From JAVBLD01 sp031553705 (GTDB lineage Bacteria > Bacteroidota > Bacteroidia > Bacteroidales > Marinifilaceae), in NCBI GenBank assembly GCA_031553705.1, contig JAVBLD010000029.1:23405-87404 (forward strand): a DNA stretch of 64,000 nucleotides. The letters are read 5' to 3'. The notes beneath the pieces are model-generated. The model was not told where the DNA came from. It worked only from the letters and a program-made list of their open reading frames with translations, and did not search any database. Shown here piece by piece: positions 10,528-20,926 of this stretch. How positions within the stretch are numbered: the stretch's first letter is position 1; the number at the start of each line of letters is the position of its first letter. The translations under genes were made by a program, and so were the position numbers.

Positions 10528-12423
10528 ATGAAGAAAATAATTTGCCTTATTCTAGGATTGTGGGTAATAAGCGCATGGGCTGCAATGGAATATCCGGTTG
10601 AATCGATCCCTGTTAAACTCAAAAAAGATGCTCACGCTGTAATCCGTTTTGAAGAACATCTCATAGAACAGAAAGATATCAATAATGCCACAGAGAAAGT
10701 GACACGGGTTATTACAGTATTCAATGATAAAGGAAAAAATTATGCGAATATTGCGATATCTCAGGATAAATTTCATGAACTGCGGAGTTTCTCCGGAGAG
10801 ATCATTCTCGCTTCGGGCAAAGTTCACACCAAGATCTCGAAAAGCGATCTGACGAACATCGCCTTCTCGGAACATCTTGCATCAGACGATTCCCATACAT
10901 TCTACCTGTGCAATTCTCCTTCTTACCCTTTCACAGTTAAATACACTTATGAGATAAGGTACAAAAACGGAATTGCAACATACACTCTCTTTAGTCCCGG
11001 AGATTTTAACATCTCTGTGGAGCAATCAGTCTACCGCCTGATTGCTCCCTCTTCAGCCGAAATAAGGTATAAAAGCAATCCGCTCGCTCCCGAGGTTCAA
11101 AAAACAGAGAAAGACGGAAATATAATATATACATGGGAATGCCATGATCTTCAGGCAATACCGTACGAACCATTAGCCCCTTCCATATACAACCTGACAC
11201 CGATGGTTCATATTGCTCCGGGAAAGTTCTGTATGGATGGAGTCCGTGGAGATATGTCCACATGGTCTTCGACAGGTGCATTTCTAACCCAGTTAATGTC
11301 AGAAAGAGATATCCTGCCTCCTTCCGTGACTGCCAAAGTCCAAGAATTAACTTCCGGTATCAAGAATGAGAAAGAGAAAGTAAAATGTATTTATGAATAT
11401 CTTCAGTCTTCGACCCGTTACGTAAGTATACAACTCGGAATCGGAGGATTCCAACCCATATCGGCAGCTAAGGTAGGTCAGAGCGGATTCGGAGATTGTA
11501 AAGCGTTGAGCAACTATATGAAAGCTATGCTGTCAGCAGCCGGAATAGAGTCCAACTATGCCATTGTCCACACTGAAAAAGAGAGGATGATGAAAGACTT
11601 CAGCAGCATGGCACAAGCCAATCATGCCATATTAATGGTTCCGCTCGCAACAGGTGATAGCATCTGGTTGGAATGTACCAGCCGGGAGTTCCCGTTTAAT
11701 TATGCCCATAGCGAAATTGCCGGTCATGATGTTTTGTTAATCAAAAAAGAGGGGAATAGTGCTCTTGCCCGGGTCAGAAGCTTACCCGAAACAGGTAATA
11801 AAATATGTAACAGTATCGACATAAAACTCAATGCCAACGGCTCTGCTCTCTCGGTAGTACAAAACGTATACTACAATCACGAAATGGAAAATATGATAAG
11901 CTTTGTGACAAGTTTTACAGACAACGAGAAAAAGAACAACCTCGCGGAGAAGCTGCAAGTACAATATCCTGCAATAAGCAATATCCAAACAGAATACATC
12001 CGGACAGAACAACCTTGTATAAAAATCACCTATTCGATGCAAGCCGAACGTTATGCCAGTCAAACCGGCTCACGATTCTTTGTCGCAGTAAATCCCTTCA
12101 GGAACCAGTTCAGAGATGCTTTTTCCGCTGCCACAAGAACCTTGGATATATATATACCAAAGGCAACCTACCAAACCGACTCGATTTCTTTCGAGATACC
12201 GGAGGATTTTACTGTCGAAACGATGCCCCCCTCGGTGGTACTTAACTCCGATTTTGGACATTTTTCTTCGATCTTGACAAAGAACGGAAACAAAATAGTT
12301 GCCGTTCAAAGGATAGGTGTCCCTTTAGGCAATTATCCTGCAGCCCGCTACAATGAGATGAAAGAATTCTTTAAAAAAGTGGACGGGTACCTAGCGAGCC
12401 GGTTAGTTATCAAAAAAAAATGA
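10528..12423 (+). CDS. DUF3857 and transglutaminase-domain exported protein
   Basis: 631 residues. The signal peptide is MKKIICLILGLWVISAWA. The N-terminal DUF3857 domain (about 45-210) is followed by a transglutaminase-like domain (about 265-385) with the catalytic-type GFGDCKALSNYMKAML around Cys at about 331, a downstream NHAILMV His and a C-terminal beta-rich region. It starts 4 bp after the previous gene and is its paralogue; unlike that copy it keeps the Cys. Cysteine-protease or transglutaminase activity is possible, but no substrate is known. The operon ends at the hairpin at 12427. Confidence 0.85.
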   Translation: MKKIICLILGLWVISAWAAMEYPVESIPVKLKKDAHAVIRFEEHLIEQKDINNATEKVTRVITVFNDKGKNYANIAISQDKFHELRSFSGEIILASGKVHTKISKSDLTNIAFSEHLASDDSHTFYLCNSPSYPFTVKYTYEIRYKNGIATYTLFSPGDFNISVEQSVYRLIAPSSAEIRYKSNPLAPEVQKTEKDGNIIYTWECHDLQAIPYEPLAPSIYNLTPMVHIAPGKFCMDGVRGDMSTWSSTGAFLTQLMSERDILPPSVTAKVQELTSGIKNEKEKVKCIYEYLQSSTRYVSIQLGIGGFQPISAAKVGQSGFGDCKALSNYMKAMLSAAGIESNYAIVHTEKERMMKDFSSMAQANHAILMVPLATGDSIWLECTSREFPFNYAHSEIAGHDVLLIKKEGNSALARVRSLPETGNKICNSIDIKLNANGSALSVVQNVYYNHEMENMISFVTSFTDNEKKNNLAEKLQVQYPAISNIQTEYIRTEQPCIKITYSMQAERYASQTGSRFFVAVNPFRNQFRDAFSAATRTLDIYIPKATYQTDSISFEIPEDFTVETMPPSVVLNSDFGHFSSILTKNGNKIVAVQRIGVPLGNYPAARYNEMKEFFKKVDGYLASRLVIKKK

Positions 12424-12426
12424 ATA

Positions 12427-12450
12427 AAGCAGATTAATTTTAATTTGCTT
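12427..12450. terminator. Bidirectional terminator between the DUF3857 gene and tyrS
   Basis: Eleven-bp arms (AAGCAGATTAA with one G-U pair to TTAATTTGCTT), AT-rich, placed between two convergent stops. Confidence 0.6.
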
Positions 12451-12451
12451 A

Positions 12452-13744
12452 TTACTTAACTATCAATAAGTAATACTCCTTTTTACCTTTTTGTACCAGA
12501 ATATATTTGCCGGCAATCAACGCATCCCGATTTATGATAGCTTCTTCTCCCACTTTCTCTTTATTGATACTGACGGCATTTGCTTTTAGAGTTCGCCGGG
12601 CTTCTCCCCTGGAAGGCATTACTGTCGTCTTCTCTGTAAGAAGATCCACAATCGAAAAACCGGCATCAAGATCGGACAGAGACAACTCAAATTGAGGTAC
12701 TCCTTCGAAAATATCCAAAAAAGTCTTTACATCCATATTTTTCAATGTGTCGGAAGTAGCATGACCGAATAGAATTTGTGAAGCTTCCAGGGCCGATTCG
12801 TAAGCTCCTTTGCTATGTATCAAAGAGGTTACTTCCTTAGCCAACACTTTTTGCAATTTACGCAAATGAGGTGCCTCTTTATGTTCTGCAATCAGGGCAT
12901 CGATCTCCGCCGGAGGCAATATGGTAAATATCTTGATATATTTTATAGCATCATCGTCCGAACTGTTCAGCCAGAATTGATAAAATTTATATGGAGACGT
13001 ACGGGCCGGGTCCAGCCAGATATTACCGGATTCCGTTTTCCCGAATTTGCCCCCATCGCTTTTGGTCATCAACGGCCAGGTTAATCCGTAAACCTCCAAC
13101 CCTTCTTTACGGCGGATCAGTTCGACCCCGGTCGTGATATTACCCCACTGATCCGATCCTCCCATCTGTAGTAAACAGTTATAATTTTTACGAAGATGCA
13201 GAAAATCATATCCTTGTACCAATTGATAGGTAAACTCGGTAAATGACAACCCCTGGCCGGATTCCCCGCTCAGGCGTTTTTTTACCGAATCTTTCGCCAT
13301 CATATAATTAACGGTTATATGCTTTCCTATTTCCCGGATAAAATCAAGAAAAGAAAAATTTTTCATCCAATCGTAATTATTCAACATAATAGCCGCATTG
13401 GAAGCTGTTGATTGAAAATCAATAAATTTCGACAACTGGGCTTTAATGCCTGCCATATTTGCATTTATCGTATTTTCATCCAATAGATTCCTTTCCAAAG
13501 ATTTACCGCTCGGATCGCCAATCATTCCGGTAGCTCCACCTATAATAAAGATCGGCTTATGTCCAGACATCTGTAAGTGCTTCATCATCATCACCGATAC
13601 CAGATGACCGACATGCAATGAATCGGCTGTAGGATCTATTCCTACGTATGCTATCGTTTGTTCTTTCGCCAGTTGCTGCTCTGTTCCCGGCATAATATCC
13701 TGGATCATGCCTCTCCATTTTAACTCTTCAACAAAATTCACCAT
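12452..13744 (-). CDS. tyrS: Tyrosyl-tRNA synthetase
   Basis: 430 residues from ATG 13744 (MVNFVEELKWRG), the usual family start; an in-frame ATG at 13789 adds 15 atypical residues. It charges tRNA-Tyr in the cytosol. Class I signatures are the HIGH equivalent in TADSLHVGHL (about 38-47) and the KMSKS equivalent KFGKT (about 235). The tyrosine pocket YQLVQGYDFLHL and GGSDQWGN are visible. A C-terminal S4 RNA-binding domain starts near MPSRGEARRTLKANAVSIN. It lies about 50 bp downstream of cvpA in the same direction. Confidence 0.96.
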   Translation of the reverse strand: MVNFVEELKWRGMIQDIMPGTEQQLAKEQTIAYVGIDPTADSLHVGHLVSVMMMKHLQMSGHKPIFIIGGATGMIGDPSGKSLERNLLDENTINANMAGIKAQLSKFIDFQSTASNAAIMLNNYDWMKNFSFLDFIREIGKHITVNYMMAKDSVKKRLSGESGQGLSFTEFTYQLVQGYDFLHLRKNYNCLLQMGGSDQWGNITTGVELIRRKEGLEVYGLTWPLMTKSDGGKFGKTESGNIWLDPARTSPYKFYQFWLNSSDDDAIKYIKIFTILPPAEIDALIAEHKEAPHLRKLQKVLAKEVTSLIHSKGAYESALEASQILFGHATSDTLKNMDVKTFLDIFEGVPQFELSLSDLDAGFSIVDLLTEKTTVMPSRGEARRTLKANAVSINKEKVGEEAIINRDALIAGKYILVQKGKKEYYLLIVK

Positions 13745-13795
13745 ATCGTTTCTTTTTTCAAATTTTTCTATGTTTTGCATCCCACACACCTTATC

Positions 13796-14275
13796 TTAAA
13801 AGCGGATTGTATTATATATTTTTTGTGCAAAATTAAGAATAGGATAGAATAAAAAACTTCCCTCCATCGATTCTTCGCTAATAAAGTGATACTTATCGTT
13901 CATCGCATCCAGAATAAGTAAAAGGACGCAGATTACCACAAAATATTTTATTATTCCGATCACCAGCCCCAACAATCTGTTAAGCAGCCCCAATGATAAG
14001 ATATTGATCAACCCGGTCAATAATTTGCCAATCAGATATACCACAATCACTACCAGCAAAAATGTGATACATAATGCAATATATGAAAGATACCTGGAAG
14101 TTACATTAAAAAAATCCCGAATAAAGAGCTCTACCGACGATGAATATTTTATAGCAATAAAAACGCCAAACAGCAGCCCCAAAAGAGTCAGCATTTCAAT
14201 GATCAAACCTTTCGAAAATCCTCTGAAAGCCCCATATATCAAAGACAACAGAAGGAAAAGATCCATGTAATTCAC
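13796..14275 (-). CDS. CvpA-family inner-membrane protein
   Basis: 159 residues with four hydrophobic helices. The opening MNYMDLFLLLSLIYGAFRGF followed by SKGLIIEMLTLLG matches the CvpA start pattern (D-x-x-GxxxGxxxG). CvpA proteins are linked to colicin V export, envelope homeostasis and biofilms, with no settled mechanism. It sits directly upstream of tyrS in the same direction, probably one transcript. Confidence 0.8.
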   Translation of the reverse strand: MNYMDLFLLLSLIYGAFRGFSKGLIIEMLTLLGLLFGVFIAIKYSSSVELFIRDFFNVTSRYLSYIALCITFLLVVIVVYLIGKLLTGLINILSLGLLNRLLGLVIGIIKYFVVICVLLLILDAMNDKYHFISEESMEGSFLFYPILNFAQKIYNTIRF

Positions 14276-14556
14276 CTTGTCAATTATTTAAGATATTCAA
14301 GTCCGACATTATTTGTATTCCGACATTATTTATGGCAGCCAAAGATACAGGTTTATAGCTAATAACAATAAGCTATACGGTATTTTTCAAAACTTCACTG
14401 TTCATTTTTCATTTTTTATACTATCAAACTGATAAATTCTTAGTATTTTCGCAAATTGGTAGATTGGATACCTCTATCAAAGAGCATAACCATCTCTATC
14501 ATGGTAAGATAAGTGCCGGTTGTATACGGCCGGAGCAAAAATTAAAATCAGACATA

Positions 14557-16308
14557 ATGTACAGAACTCACACTTGCGGCCAGCTAAGGCTTGAACACAT
14601 AAACGAAGACGTCTGTCTTAGCGGATGGGTACAAAAAATAAGAAACCTGGGTGCTATGACATTTATTGACTTGCGCGACAGGTATGGCATCACCCAGTTG
14701 GTGATGGAAGAATCGGCTCCTGAAGAGTTGAAAAAACAGATATCCGCTCTGGGACGCGAATATGTTATCCAGATCCATGGCAAAGTTGTCGAAAGAGCCA
14801 GTAAAAACAATAAGATTCCTACAGGAAATATCGAGATTATTATTCATACAATCAGCACATTAAGCCATTCGGAGGTACCTCCCTTTACCATCGAGGATCA
14901 TACCGACGGAGGAGATGAAATCCGGATGAAATATCGCTACTTGGATCTGAGGAGGGCAACGGTAAGGAAGAATCTGGAGCTACGCCATAAAATGGCTAAT
15001 CTGGTACGCAACTATATGGATTGTCTCGACTTTATAGAAGTAGAAACTCCCGTATTGATCAAAAGCACACCAGAAGGTGCACGCGACTTTGTAGTGCCCT
15101 CGCGTATGAACCAAGGACAGTTTTATGCTCTCCCGCAAAGTCCGCAAACATTCAAGCAATTGTTGATGGTATCCGGCTTTGACCGTTACTACCAGATTGT
15201 AAAATGCTTCCGGGATGAGGACCTTCGTGCCGACCGCCAACCCGAATTTACACAGATCGATTGCGAAATGTCGTTCGTCGAACAGGAGGATGTACTACAT
15301 ACGTTCGAAGGATTGATCAAACATCTTTTTAAAGTATTAAAAGATCTGGACATGGCGGCTTTTCCACGTATCACGTGGGCGGAAGCCATGGAACGATACG
15401 GATGCGACAAACCGGATATCCGTTTCGACATGCAGTTTAAAGATCTGACCGGAATAGCCAAAAACAATGCGTTCGCAACATTCAATGAGGCGGAATACAT
15501 CGGTGCTATCTGCGTTCCGGCTTGTGCCGAATATACCCGTAAACAGCTCGATGAGCTGGCAGAATTCGTAAAACGTCCGCAGATCGGGGCGAAAGGATTG
15601 GTATTTGTAAAATACAACCACGACGGTTCCTTAAAATCGTCGGTAGATAAGTTTTATAGTGAATCGGATCTGAAAAAATGGGCCGAAAAGTGTCAGGCAC
15701 AACCGGGAGATCTGATTTTGATACTGGCAGGAGTAAAAAAGAAAACGTTGCCACAATTGTCCGAGCTGCGTTTGGAATTAGGGAACCGCCTCGGATTAAG
15801 GGATAAACAGGCATTCAAACCATTATGGGTAATCGATTTCCCATTGTTGGAATGGGATGAAGAAACAAAGCGCTTTTATGCAATGCATCACCCGTTTACA
15901 TCACCGATGATGGAAGATATCGTTTTGATGGAAACCGATCCGGGATCTGTCAGGGCCAATGCTTACGATTTGGTTATCAATGGTGTGGAAGTCGGGGGAG
16001 GTTCCATACGGATTTTCGATACTGAACTGCAATCAAAGATGTTTAAATGCCTCGGTTTTACCGAAAAACAGGCCGAGAATCAATTCGGATTCCTGTTAAA
16101 CGCTTTCAAATACGGAGCTCCCCCGCATGGAGGTATTGCCTTCGGTTTGGACCGGTTGACTTCGTTATTTTTGGGATTAGACAGCATCCGCGACACGATC
16201 GCTTTTCCGAAAAATAACTCCGGACGTGATACGATGATTGATTCTCCGGCAGAGATTGCCGAAGAACAATATAAAGAATTGGGGATACAGCCTCGCAATA
16301 AAGAATAG
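14557..16308 (+). CDS. aspS: Aspartyl-tRNA synthetase
   Basis: 583 residues from ATG 14557 (MYRTHTCGQLRLEHINEDVC); an earlier TTG at 14464 would add an atypical 31-residue extension. The N-terminal OB anticodon-binding domain has LSGWVQKIRNLGAMTFIDLR. The class II core has motif 2 CFRDEDLRADRQPEFTQID and motif 3 GIAFGLDRL. The bacterial GAD insertion lies between them. The enzyme charges tRNA-Asp. It is followed 30 bp later by holB, and the two are probably co-transcribed. Confidence 0.97.
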   Translation: MYRTHTCGQLRLEHINEDVCLSGWVQKIRNLGAMTFIDLRDRYGITQLVMEESAPEELKKQISALGREYVIQIHGKVVERASKNNKIPTGNIEIIIHTISTLSHSEVPPFTIEDHTDGGDEIRMKYRYLDLRRATVRKNLELRHKMANLVRNYMDCLDFIEVETPVLIKSTPEGARDFVVPSRMNQGQFYALPQSPQTFKQLLMVSGFDRYYQIVKCFRDEDLRADRQPEFTQIDCEMSFVEQEDVLHTFEGLIKHLFKVLKDLDMAAFPRITWAEAMERYGCDKPDIRFDMQFKDLTGIAKNNAFATFNEAEYIGAICVPACAEYTRKQLDELAEFVKRPQIGAKGLVFVKYNHDGSLKSSVDKFYSESDLKKWAEKCQAQPGDLILILAGVKKKTLPQLSELRLELGNRLGLRDKQAFKPLWVIDFPLLEWDEETKRFYAMHHPFTSPMMEDIVLMETDPGSVRANAYDLVINGVEVGGGSIRIFDTELQSKMFKCLGFTEKQAENQFGFLLNAFKYGAPPHGGIAFGLDRLTSLFLGLDSIRDTIAFPKNNSGRDTMIDSPAEIAEEQYKELGIQPRNKE

Positions 16309-16338
16309 TCCCGTTTATCACCTTCAGCACGATCACGT

Positions 16339-17460
16339 ATGTTATTTAAGGATGTAATCGGACACGAAAGCGTAAAAAAGCAGCTTATCACATCCCTGAA
16401 CTCGGGACGCATAAGTCATGCGCAACTGTTTGCAGGAGATGCCGGTTACGGATCGCTGGCGCTAGCATTGGCATTTGCGCAATATGTATGTTGTACCGGC
16501 GACAAAAAGGATGATTCATGTGGAAATTGTCCGTCCTGCAGAAAAATACAAAAAGGGATACACCCTGATTTGCATTTTGTTTTCCCGGTTGTCCGAAAAG
16601 CCAAAAGCCCTATTAGCGACGAATACATCAACGAGTGGCGCAACCTGTTAACCGAAACGGCCTACTTTGATTTGTCGGAGTGGTATACCGCCATGGGAGT
16701 CGAAGACAATGCTCAGGCAGGTATCTATACAGAAGAGAGTAGTAATATCCTGAGGAAGCTACACTTAAAATCGTTTGAATCCGATTATAGGATCATGGTT
16801 ATGTGGCTGCCTGAAAAGATGAATGCCGAGTGTTCCAATAAGCTGCTGAAGATCATCGAGGAACCGTTTGATAAAACCTTGTTTCTCATGGTGTCGGAAC
16901 AGCCGGAGCAACTTTTGAAAACGATACAATCGCGTACCCAGCGGATAAATATCCCCCCGCTGGAAAAAAAACAAATCAGGCAAAGCTTGATCATACAAAA
17001 AGGAATCAGTGAACAGCAGGCAGACAAATATGCCCATATTGCTTCGGGAAGCTGGATCAGAGCGCTTCGTTTACTGGACGAGACGGACGAGCAGATATAT
17101 AATCAGGAAAAATTTGTCAGCCTGATGCGTCTATGCTGGGAAAGAAAAATGCTGCCGGTAAACGAATGGGTAAACGAACTGGCTGACGTCGGGAGGGAAC
17201 GTCAAAAAAGTTTTTTGGCACATTCTCTACGAATGATACGCGAAAATTTTATGAAAAATTTCAGTATTGACTCGCTAAATTATATGACACAACGCGAACA
17301 AGGTTTTTCAATAAAATTTTCTCCTTATATCCACGAAGGAAACGTTACCTCTATTTTTGAGGAGTTTGAACAGGCATACCATGATATCAGCCGGAACGGG
17401 AATGCAAAAATTATTTTTACTGATCTTTGTATCAAGGTAATGCAAAATATACGACCATAA
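16339..17460 (+). CDS. holB: DNA polymerase III clamp-loader subunit delta'
   Basis: 373 residues. Its opening DVIGHESVKKQL is typical of the family. The zinc-binding cluster is CCTGDKKDDSCGNCPSCRKI. The AAA+ fold lacks a true Walker A lysine (GDAGYGSLALA), as expected for the non-hydrolysing delta' subunit. Conserved NKLLKIIEEP and SRTQRINIPPL follow. It completes the clamp-loader ring that loads the beta clamp. It follows aspS by 30 bp. Confidence 0.9.
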   Translation: MLFKDVIGHESVKKQLITSLNSGRISHAQLFAGDAGYGSLALALAFAQYVCCTGDKKDDSCGNCPSCRKIQKGIHPDLHFVFPVVRKAKSPISDEYINEWRNLLTETAYFDLSEWYTAMGVEDNAQAGIYTEESSNILRKLHLKSFESDYRIMVMWLPEKMNAECSNKLLKIIEEPFDKTLFLMVSEQPEQLLKTIQSRTQRINIPPLEKKQIRQSLIIQKGISEQQADKYAHIASGSWIRALRLLDETDEQIYNQEKFVSLMRLCWERKMLPVNEWVNELADVGRERQKSFLAHSLRMIRENFMKNFSIDSLNYMTQREQGFSIKFSPYIHEGNVTSIFEEFEQAYHDISRNGNAKIIFTDLCIKVMQNIRP

Positions 17461-17583
17461 ACGAAAGTATTTCAAAAAGAAACGTACAATAATATACCAA
17501 ATAAAACCCGTCTGAAAAGTGAAAACCGATGATCCGGCAGTGCCTTGCACAACAGCTTTTCGACATCATAAAACAAAAAAAAG

Positions 17584-19041
17584 ATGAGTGATATAGATAA
17601 CGACGTAGAATATCCTGATATAGAGCAACACCCTGCACATCAGGACAAGCTGAAAGATGCTGAAGCAGAGAAAATACAACCGGAAAATCATCAGGAAATT
17701 TCTAAAAATGAAATGAATTCCGAGCAACCTAAAGAGGTGCAAGAACAACAACAGCCACACAATAAAATGCTCCGAATACAGGTCCCGACAATCGATCACC
17801 GATTGCTGGCAGGTAAGCTCAGTGTATACAATTGGCTGGGCGATTTGCCGCAGGTGGGTTGTACATCGGAGATCGTAGAGGTGAGGTTCAAGAATACACG
17901 AAAAGTATTTTTCAGTAATCCGTCACAGTTAAAACTTCAAATCGGAGATATTGTAGCTGTAGAGGCTTCATTGGGTCACGATATTGGAGTGGTCTCTCTG
18001 GTAGGCGAATTGGTGAAAGAACAGATCCGTTGGAAACATGTTGATCTGGAGCGCAATCCGTTGAAAAAGGTATACCGCAAGGCAAAACCCCATGACATTG
18101 AGAAATGGCAGCAAGCCATTGCATTGGAGCATGACACGATGATCCGTTCCCGAAAGATTGCCGCCGAACTGAATTTAAATATGAAAATAGGTGATGTGGA
18201 ATATCAGGGAGACAAGACAAAAGCGATCTTTTATTATATTGCTGATGACCGGGTCGATTTTCGTACTTTGATAAAAGTACTGGCTGAAACATTCCGGATC
18301 CGCATCGAAATGAAGCAGATCGGAACCCGACAGGAAGCCGGACGCATCGGAGGCATCGGCCCATGCGGATTGAAGCTTTGTTGTTCCACCTTTATTACAA
18401 GCTTTGTTTCGGTGTCGACATCGGCAGCCCGTTATCAGGATATCTCTCTGAATCCGCAAAAACTGGCCGGACAATGTGGAAAACTGAAATGTTGCCTGAA
18501 TTACGAAGTAGATGCATATATCGACGAGCAGAAAGATTTTCCGTCAACCAATACCGTATTGAATACCGGTGAAGGAATGTTATACCATCAAAAAACCGAC
18601 ATCTTCGGCCGGATGATGTCCTACACGTTCGATAAAGAAGGGAAAGGGGCATTTATACAACTCCCGATTAAACGGATCAAAGAGATCATTGCAATGAACC
18701 GAAAAGGAATTATTCCCCCTAAAGCCATCGAATACAAAGATATTCAACCGACGGACTTCAAATATACGGATGGTGTAGGAGAAGAGAGCCTGAACCGGTT
18801 TGATGAGAAGAAATCGAAAAAGAAAAAGTCGAAAGGAGCTCATCGAAACCACGGAGAGAACAGGGAGGCAAATAAAGAAGAAAAAGGAGAAAAGACCCCA
18901 CCAGGAGGTGAACATACGGAAAGAAACCATAAAAACAACGGTAATTCCAACCGGCCGTATCATCAACACAGGTCTCATAACAGGCCTCAACAAAAGCCAA
19001 TACAAAGACCGGAACAGAAAAGGGAACAAAAACCTGAATAA
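17584..19041 (+). CDS. ricT: RicT/PSP1-domain protein
   Basis: 485 residues. A low-complexity acidic N-terminus (about 1-55) leads to the PSP1 domain (about 95-300). The cysteine motifs GPCGLKLCCSTF and CGKLKCCLNYE match the conserved Cys set that binds Fe-S in the Bacillus RicT (YaaT) complex. The C-terminal about 80 residues are a basic, disordered tail (KKSKKKKSKG, many Q/R/P), typical of the longer Bacteroidetes versions. In Bacillus the Ric complex affects RNase Y-dependent RNA processing; the role here is inferred only. It ends 2 bp before a rhomboid gene. Confidence 0.88.
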   Translation: MSDIDNDVEYPDIEQHPAHQDKLKDAEAEKIQPENHQEISKNEMNSEQPKEVQEQQQPHNKMLRIQVPTIDHRLLAGKLSVYNWLGDLPQVGCTSEIVEVRFKNTRKVFFSNPSQLKLQIGDIVAVEASLGHDIGVVSLVGELVKEQIRWKHVDLERNPLKKVYRKAKPHDIEKWQQAIALEHDTMIRSRKIAAELNLNMKIGDVEYQGDKTKAIFYYIADDRVDFRTLIKVLAETFRIRIEMKQIGTRQEAGRIGGIGPCGLKLCCSTFITSFVSVSTSAARYQDISLNPQKLAGQCGKLKCCLNYEVDAYIDEQKDFPSTNTVLNTGEGMLYHQKTDIFGRMMSYTFDKEGKGAFIQLPIKRIKEIIAMNRKGIIPPKAIEYKDIQPTDFKYTDGVGEESLNRFDEKKSKKKKSKGAHRNHGENREANKEEKGEKTPPGGEHTERNHKNNGNSNRPYHQHRSHNRPQQKPIQRPEQKREQKPE

Positions 19042-19043
19042 TT

Positions 19044-19865
19044 ATGCAGAGCTATCGTCCGAATACCATAATGCCGCCGGCCGTCAAGGCCCTGATTATT
19101 GCCAATGTGGCAGTGTATTTTCTAACTATGGTCATTGACAGACGTTGGGGATTATATACTACCGCAAACATACTGGGATTACATTTACCTCAGTCCGAGT
19201 ATTGGCAACCATGGCAATATATTACCCACATGTTTATGCATGGAAGCATCACTCACATCTTTTTCAATATGTTTGCCGTATTCATGTTCGGACGGATATT
19301 GGAAACCGTGTGGGGCTCAAAACGTTTCCTGGTTTTCTATTTTGCAACCGGAATCGGAGCTGCTCTATTAAACAGTTTGATCGGATGGTACGAGATCAAT
19401 GAAATGCTAAAACAGTTTGAGGCGTTTAAAAATACTCCGGAACCGGGCCTATTGTCCGACTTTGTCCGGGATCACCTCGCCCGCCCCACTGAAGCAGTAT
19501 GGGAAATCGTAGACGGCTGGACAAATAATCCGAATTCCCCAGCTTGGATACAACAAGGTGAGATGCTTTTTCAGCAAATCATCCACCTTGAAATAAACAT
19601 CCCGATGATCGGTGCTTCCGGGGCCGTATTCGGCATCTTAGTGGCATTTGGTATGTTGTTCCCGAATACAGAACTATTCCTTATGTTTATCCCGATTCCG
19701 ATCAAAGCGAAATATTTTGTAATGGGATATGGTTTGATTGAGCTTTTTCTCGGAATACAAAATAGTGCCAGCGACAATGTCGCCCATTTCGCCCATCTCG
19801 GGGGAATGCTGTTTGGGTTTATACTCGTAAGCTTCTGGAAAAAAAACCGTAATAGATTCTATTAA
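19044..19865 (+). CDS. Rhomboid-family intramembrane serine protease
   Basis: 273 residues, six predicted helices. The catalytic Ser is in GASGAVFGIL (about 192) and the catalytic His in AHFAHLGGMLFGFI (about 250). The conserved HMFMHGSITHIFFNM loop is present. A hydrophilic insertion of about 75 residues (about 110-185) lies between helices 3 and 4. Rhomboids cut membrane proteins within or next to their transmembrane helix; the substrate is unknown. It starts 2 bp after ricT and is followed by a second rhomboid. Confidence 0.92.
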   Translation: MQSYRPNTIMPPAVKALIIANVAVYFLTMVIDRRWGLYTTANILGLHLPQSEYWQPWQYITHMFMHGSITHIFFNMFAVFMFGRILETVWGSKRFLVFYFATGIGAALLNSLIGWYEINEMLKQFEAFKNTPEPGLLSDFVRDHLARPTEAVWEIVDGWTNNPNSPAWIQQGEMLFQQIIHLEINIPMIGASGAVFGILVAFGMLFPNTELFLMFIPIPIKAKYFVMGYGLIELFLGIQNSASDNVAHFAHLGGMLFGFILVSFWKKNRNRFY

Positions 19866-19955
19866 AAATTGAGTTTACCTTGAGCCACATGAATTTTATA
19901 GCAAATGCAGTGAGTATTTTCCTTTTGCATTACATTCATCAACTTAAAAAACTTT

Positions 19956-20876
19956 ATGGATTATTATAGCAGACATGAATCGGCACACTCAGGAGGGATA
20001 TGGCGGGGGATCAAAACATCGTTTCTGAAAGGTTCTGCCCTAACGCGGTTGATATATATCAACATAGGCATCTTTCTTCTACTAAAAATCATTTATGTGC
20101 TTTTAGGGCGAGGAGATGAAGCTTATCGTACACTGCTGGAGTATGTAGGAGTACCTGCCGATCCGGAATATCTGCTCTACCGGCCATGGACTTTGTTAAC
20201 CTATATGTTTACCCAGTTCGAGTTCCTGCACCTGCTATTTAATGTGCTCTGGCTGTATTGGTTCGGTAGTATTTTCCTGAACTACTTTTCAGGAAAAAAA
20301 CTAATGGGAGTTTATTTATTGGGAGGTATTGCGGGTGCCGTTTGTTATATTATTGCTTATAATACGATCCCTTATTTCGCTATTGCCAGATTGTCATCAT
20401 CGGCGATAGGAGCCTCCGCCTCGGTAATGGCCATCGTATTCGCCGTGTGTACTTATTTGCCTAATCATAAAATTTATATATTCCTGATCGGGCCGGTAAA
20501 TTTGATTTACCTGGCTATTTTTACGGCTCTTATTGATATCATCAGTATTCCATCGGACAATGCCGGAGGACATATCGCTCATCTGGGAGGAGCGTTTTTT
20601 GGTTGTCTTTTTACCTATGGAATTAAACATAACCGGGATATAGCAAGTTGGATTGTTTCTATTTTTGAAAAGATCAGGGACCTGTTTTCAGACAAGAAAA
20701 ATGTACGGTTAAGATACAAAAAGAACGTATCGGAAATGACCGACCAGGAGTACAATATGTATAAGAAACAACGGGATGATAGAGTCAATGAGATTTTTGA
20801 CAAAATTTCCCGTTCGGGCTATGAAAGTCTTACTAAAGAGGAAAAAGAGATTCTTTTTAAGGCAGGACGCGACTAA
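19956..20876 (+). CDS. Rhomboid-family protein (second copy)
   Basis: 306 residues. Conserved features are MFTQFEFLHLLFNVLWLYWF, the Ser motif SAIGASASVMAIVF (Ser about 153) and the His motif GHIAHLGGAFFG (about 208). The Ser motif reads GASAS rather than GASGA, with the nucleophile kept. A cytosolic tail of about 85 residues with many charges follows. It is probably an active rhomboid protease paralogous to its neighbour, but pseudoprotease status cannot be excluded. It is followed 50 bp later by an EEP-family gene. Confidence 0.88.
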   Translation: MDYYSRHESAHSGGIWRGIKTSFLKGSALTRLIYINIGIFLLLKIIYVLLGRGDEAYRTLLEYVGVPADPEYLLYRPWTLLTYMFTQFEFLHLLFNVLWLYWFGSIFLNYFSGKKLMGVYLLGGIAGAVCYIIAYNTIPYFAIARLSSSAIGASASVMAIVFAVCTYLPNHKIYIFLIGPVNLIYLAIFTALIDIISIPSDNAGGHIAHLGGAFFGCLFTYGIKHNRDIASWIVSIFEKIRDLFSDKKNVRLRYKKNVSEMTDQEYNMYKKQRDDRVNEIFDKISRSGYESLTKEEKEILFKAGRD

Positions 20877-20926
20877 GCGGACAGATTATTTGTGAACCTG
20901 CACAAAACACGTTTTGATTAATAAGA

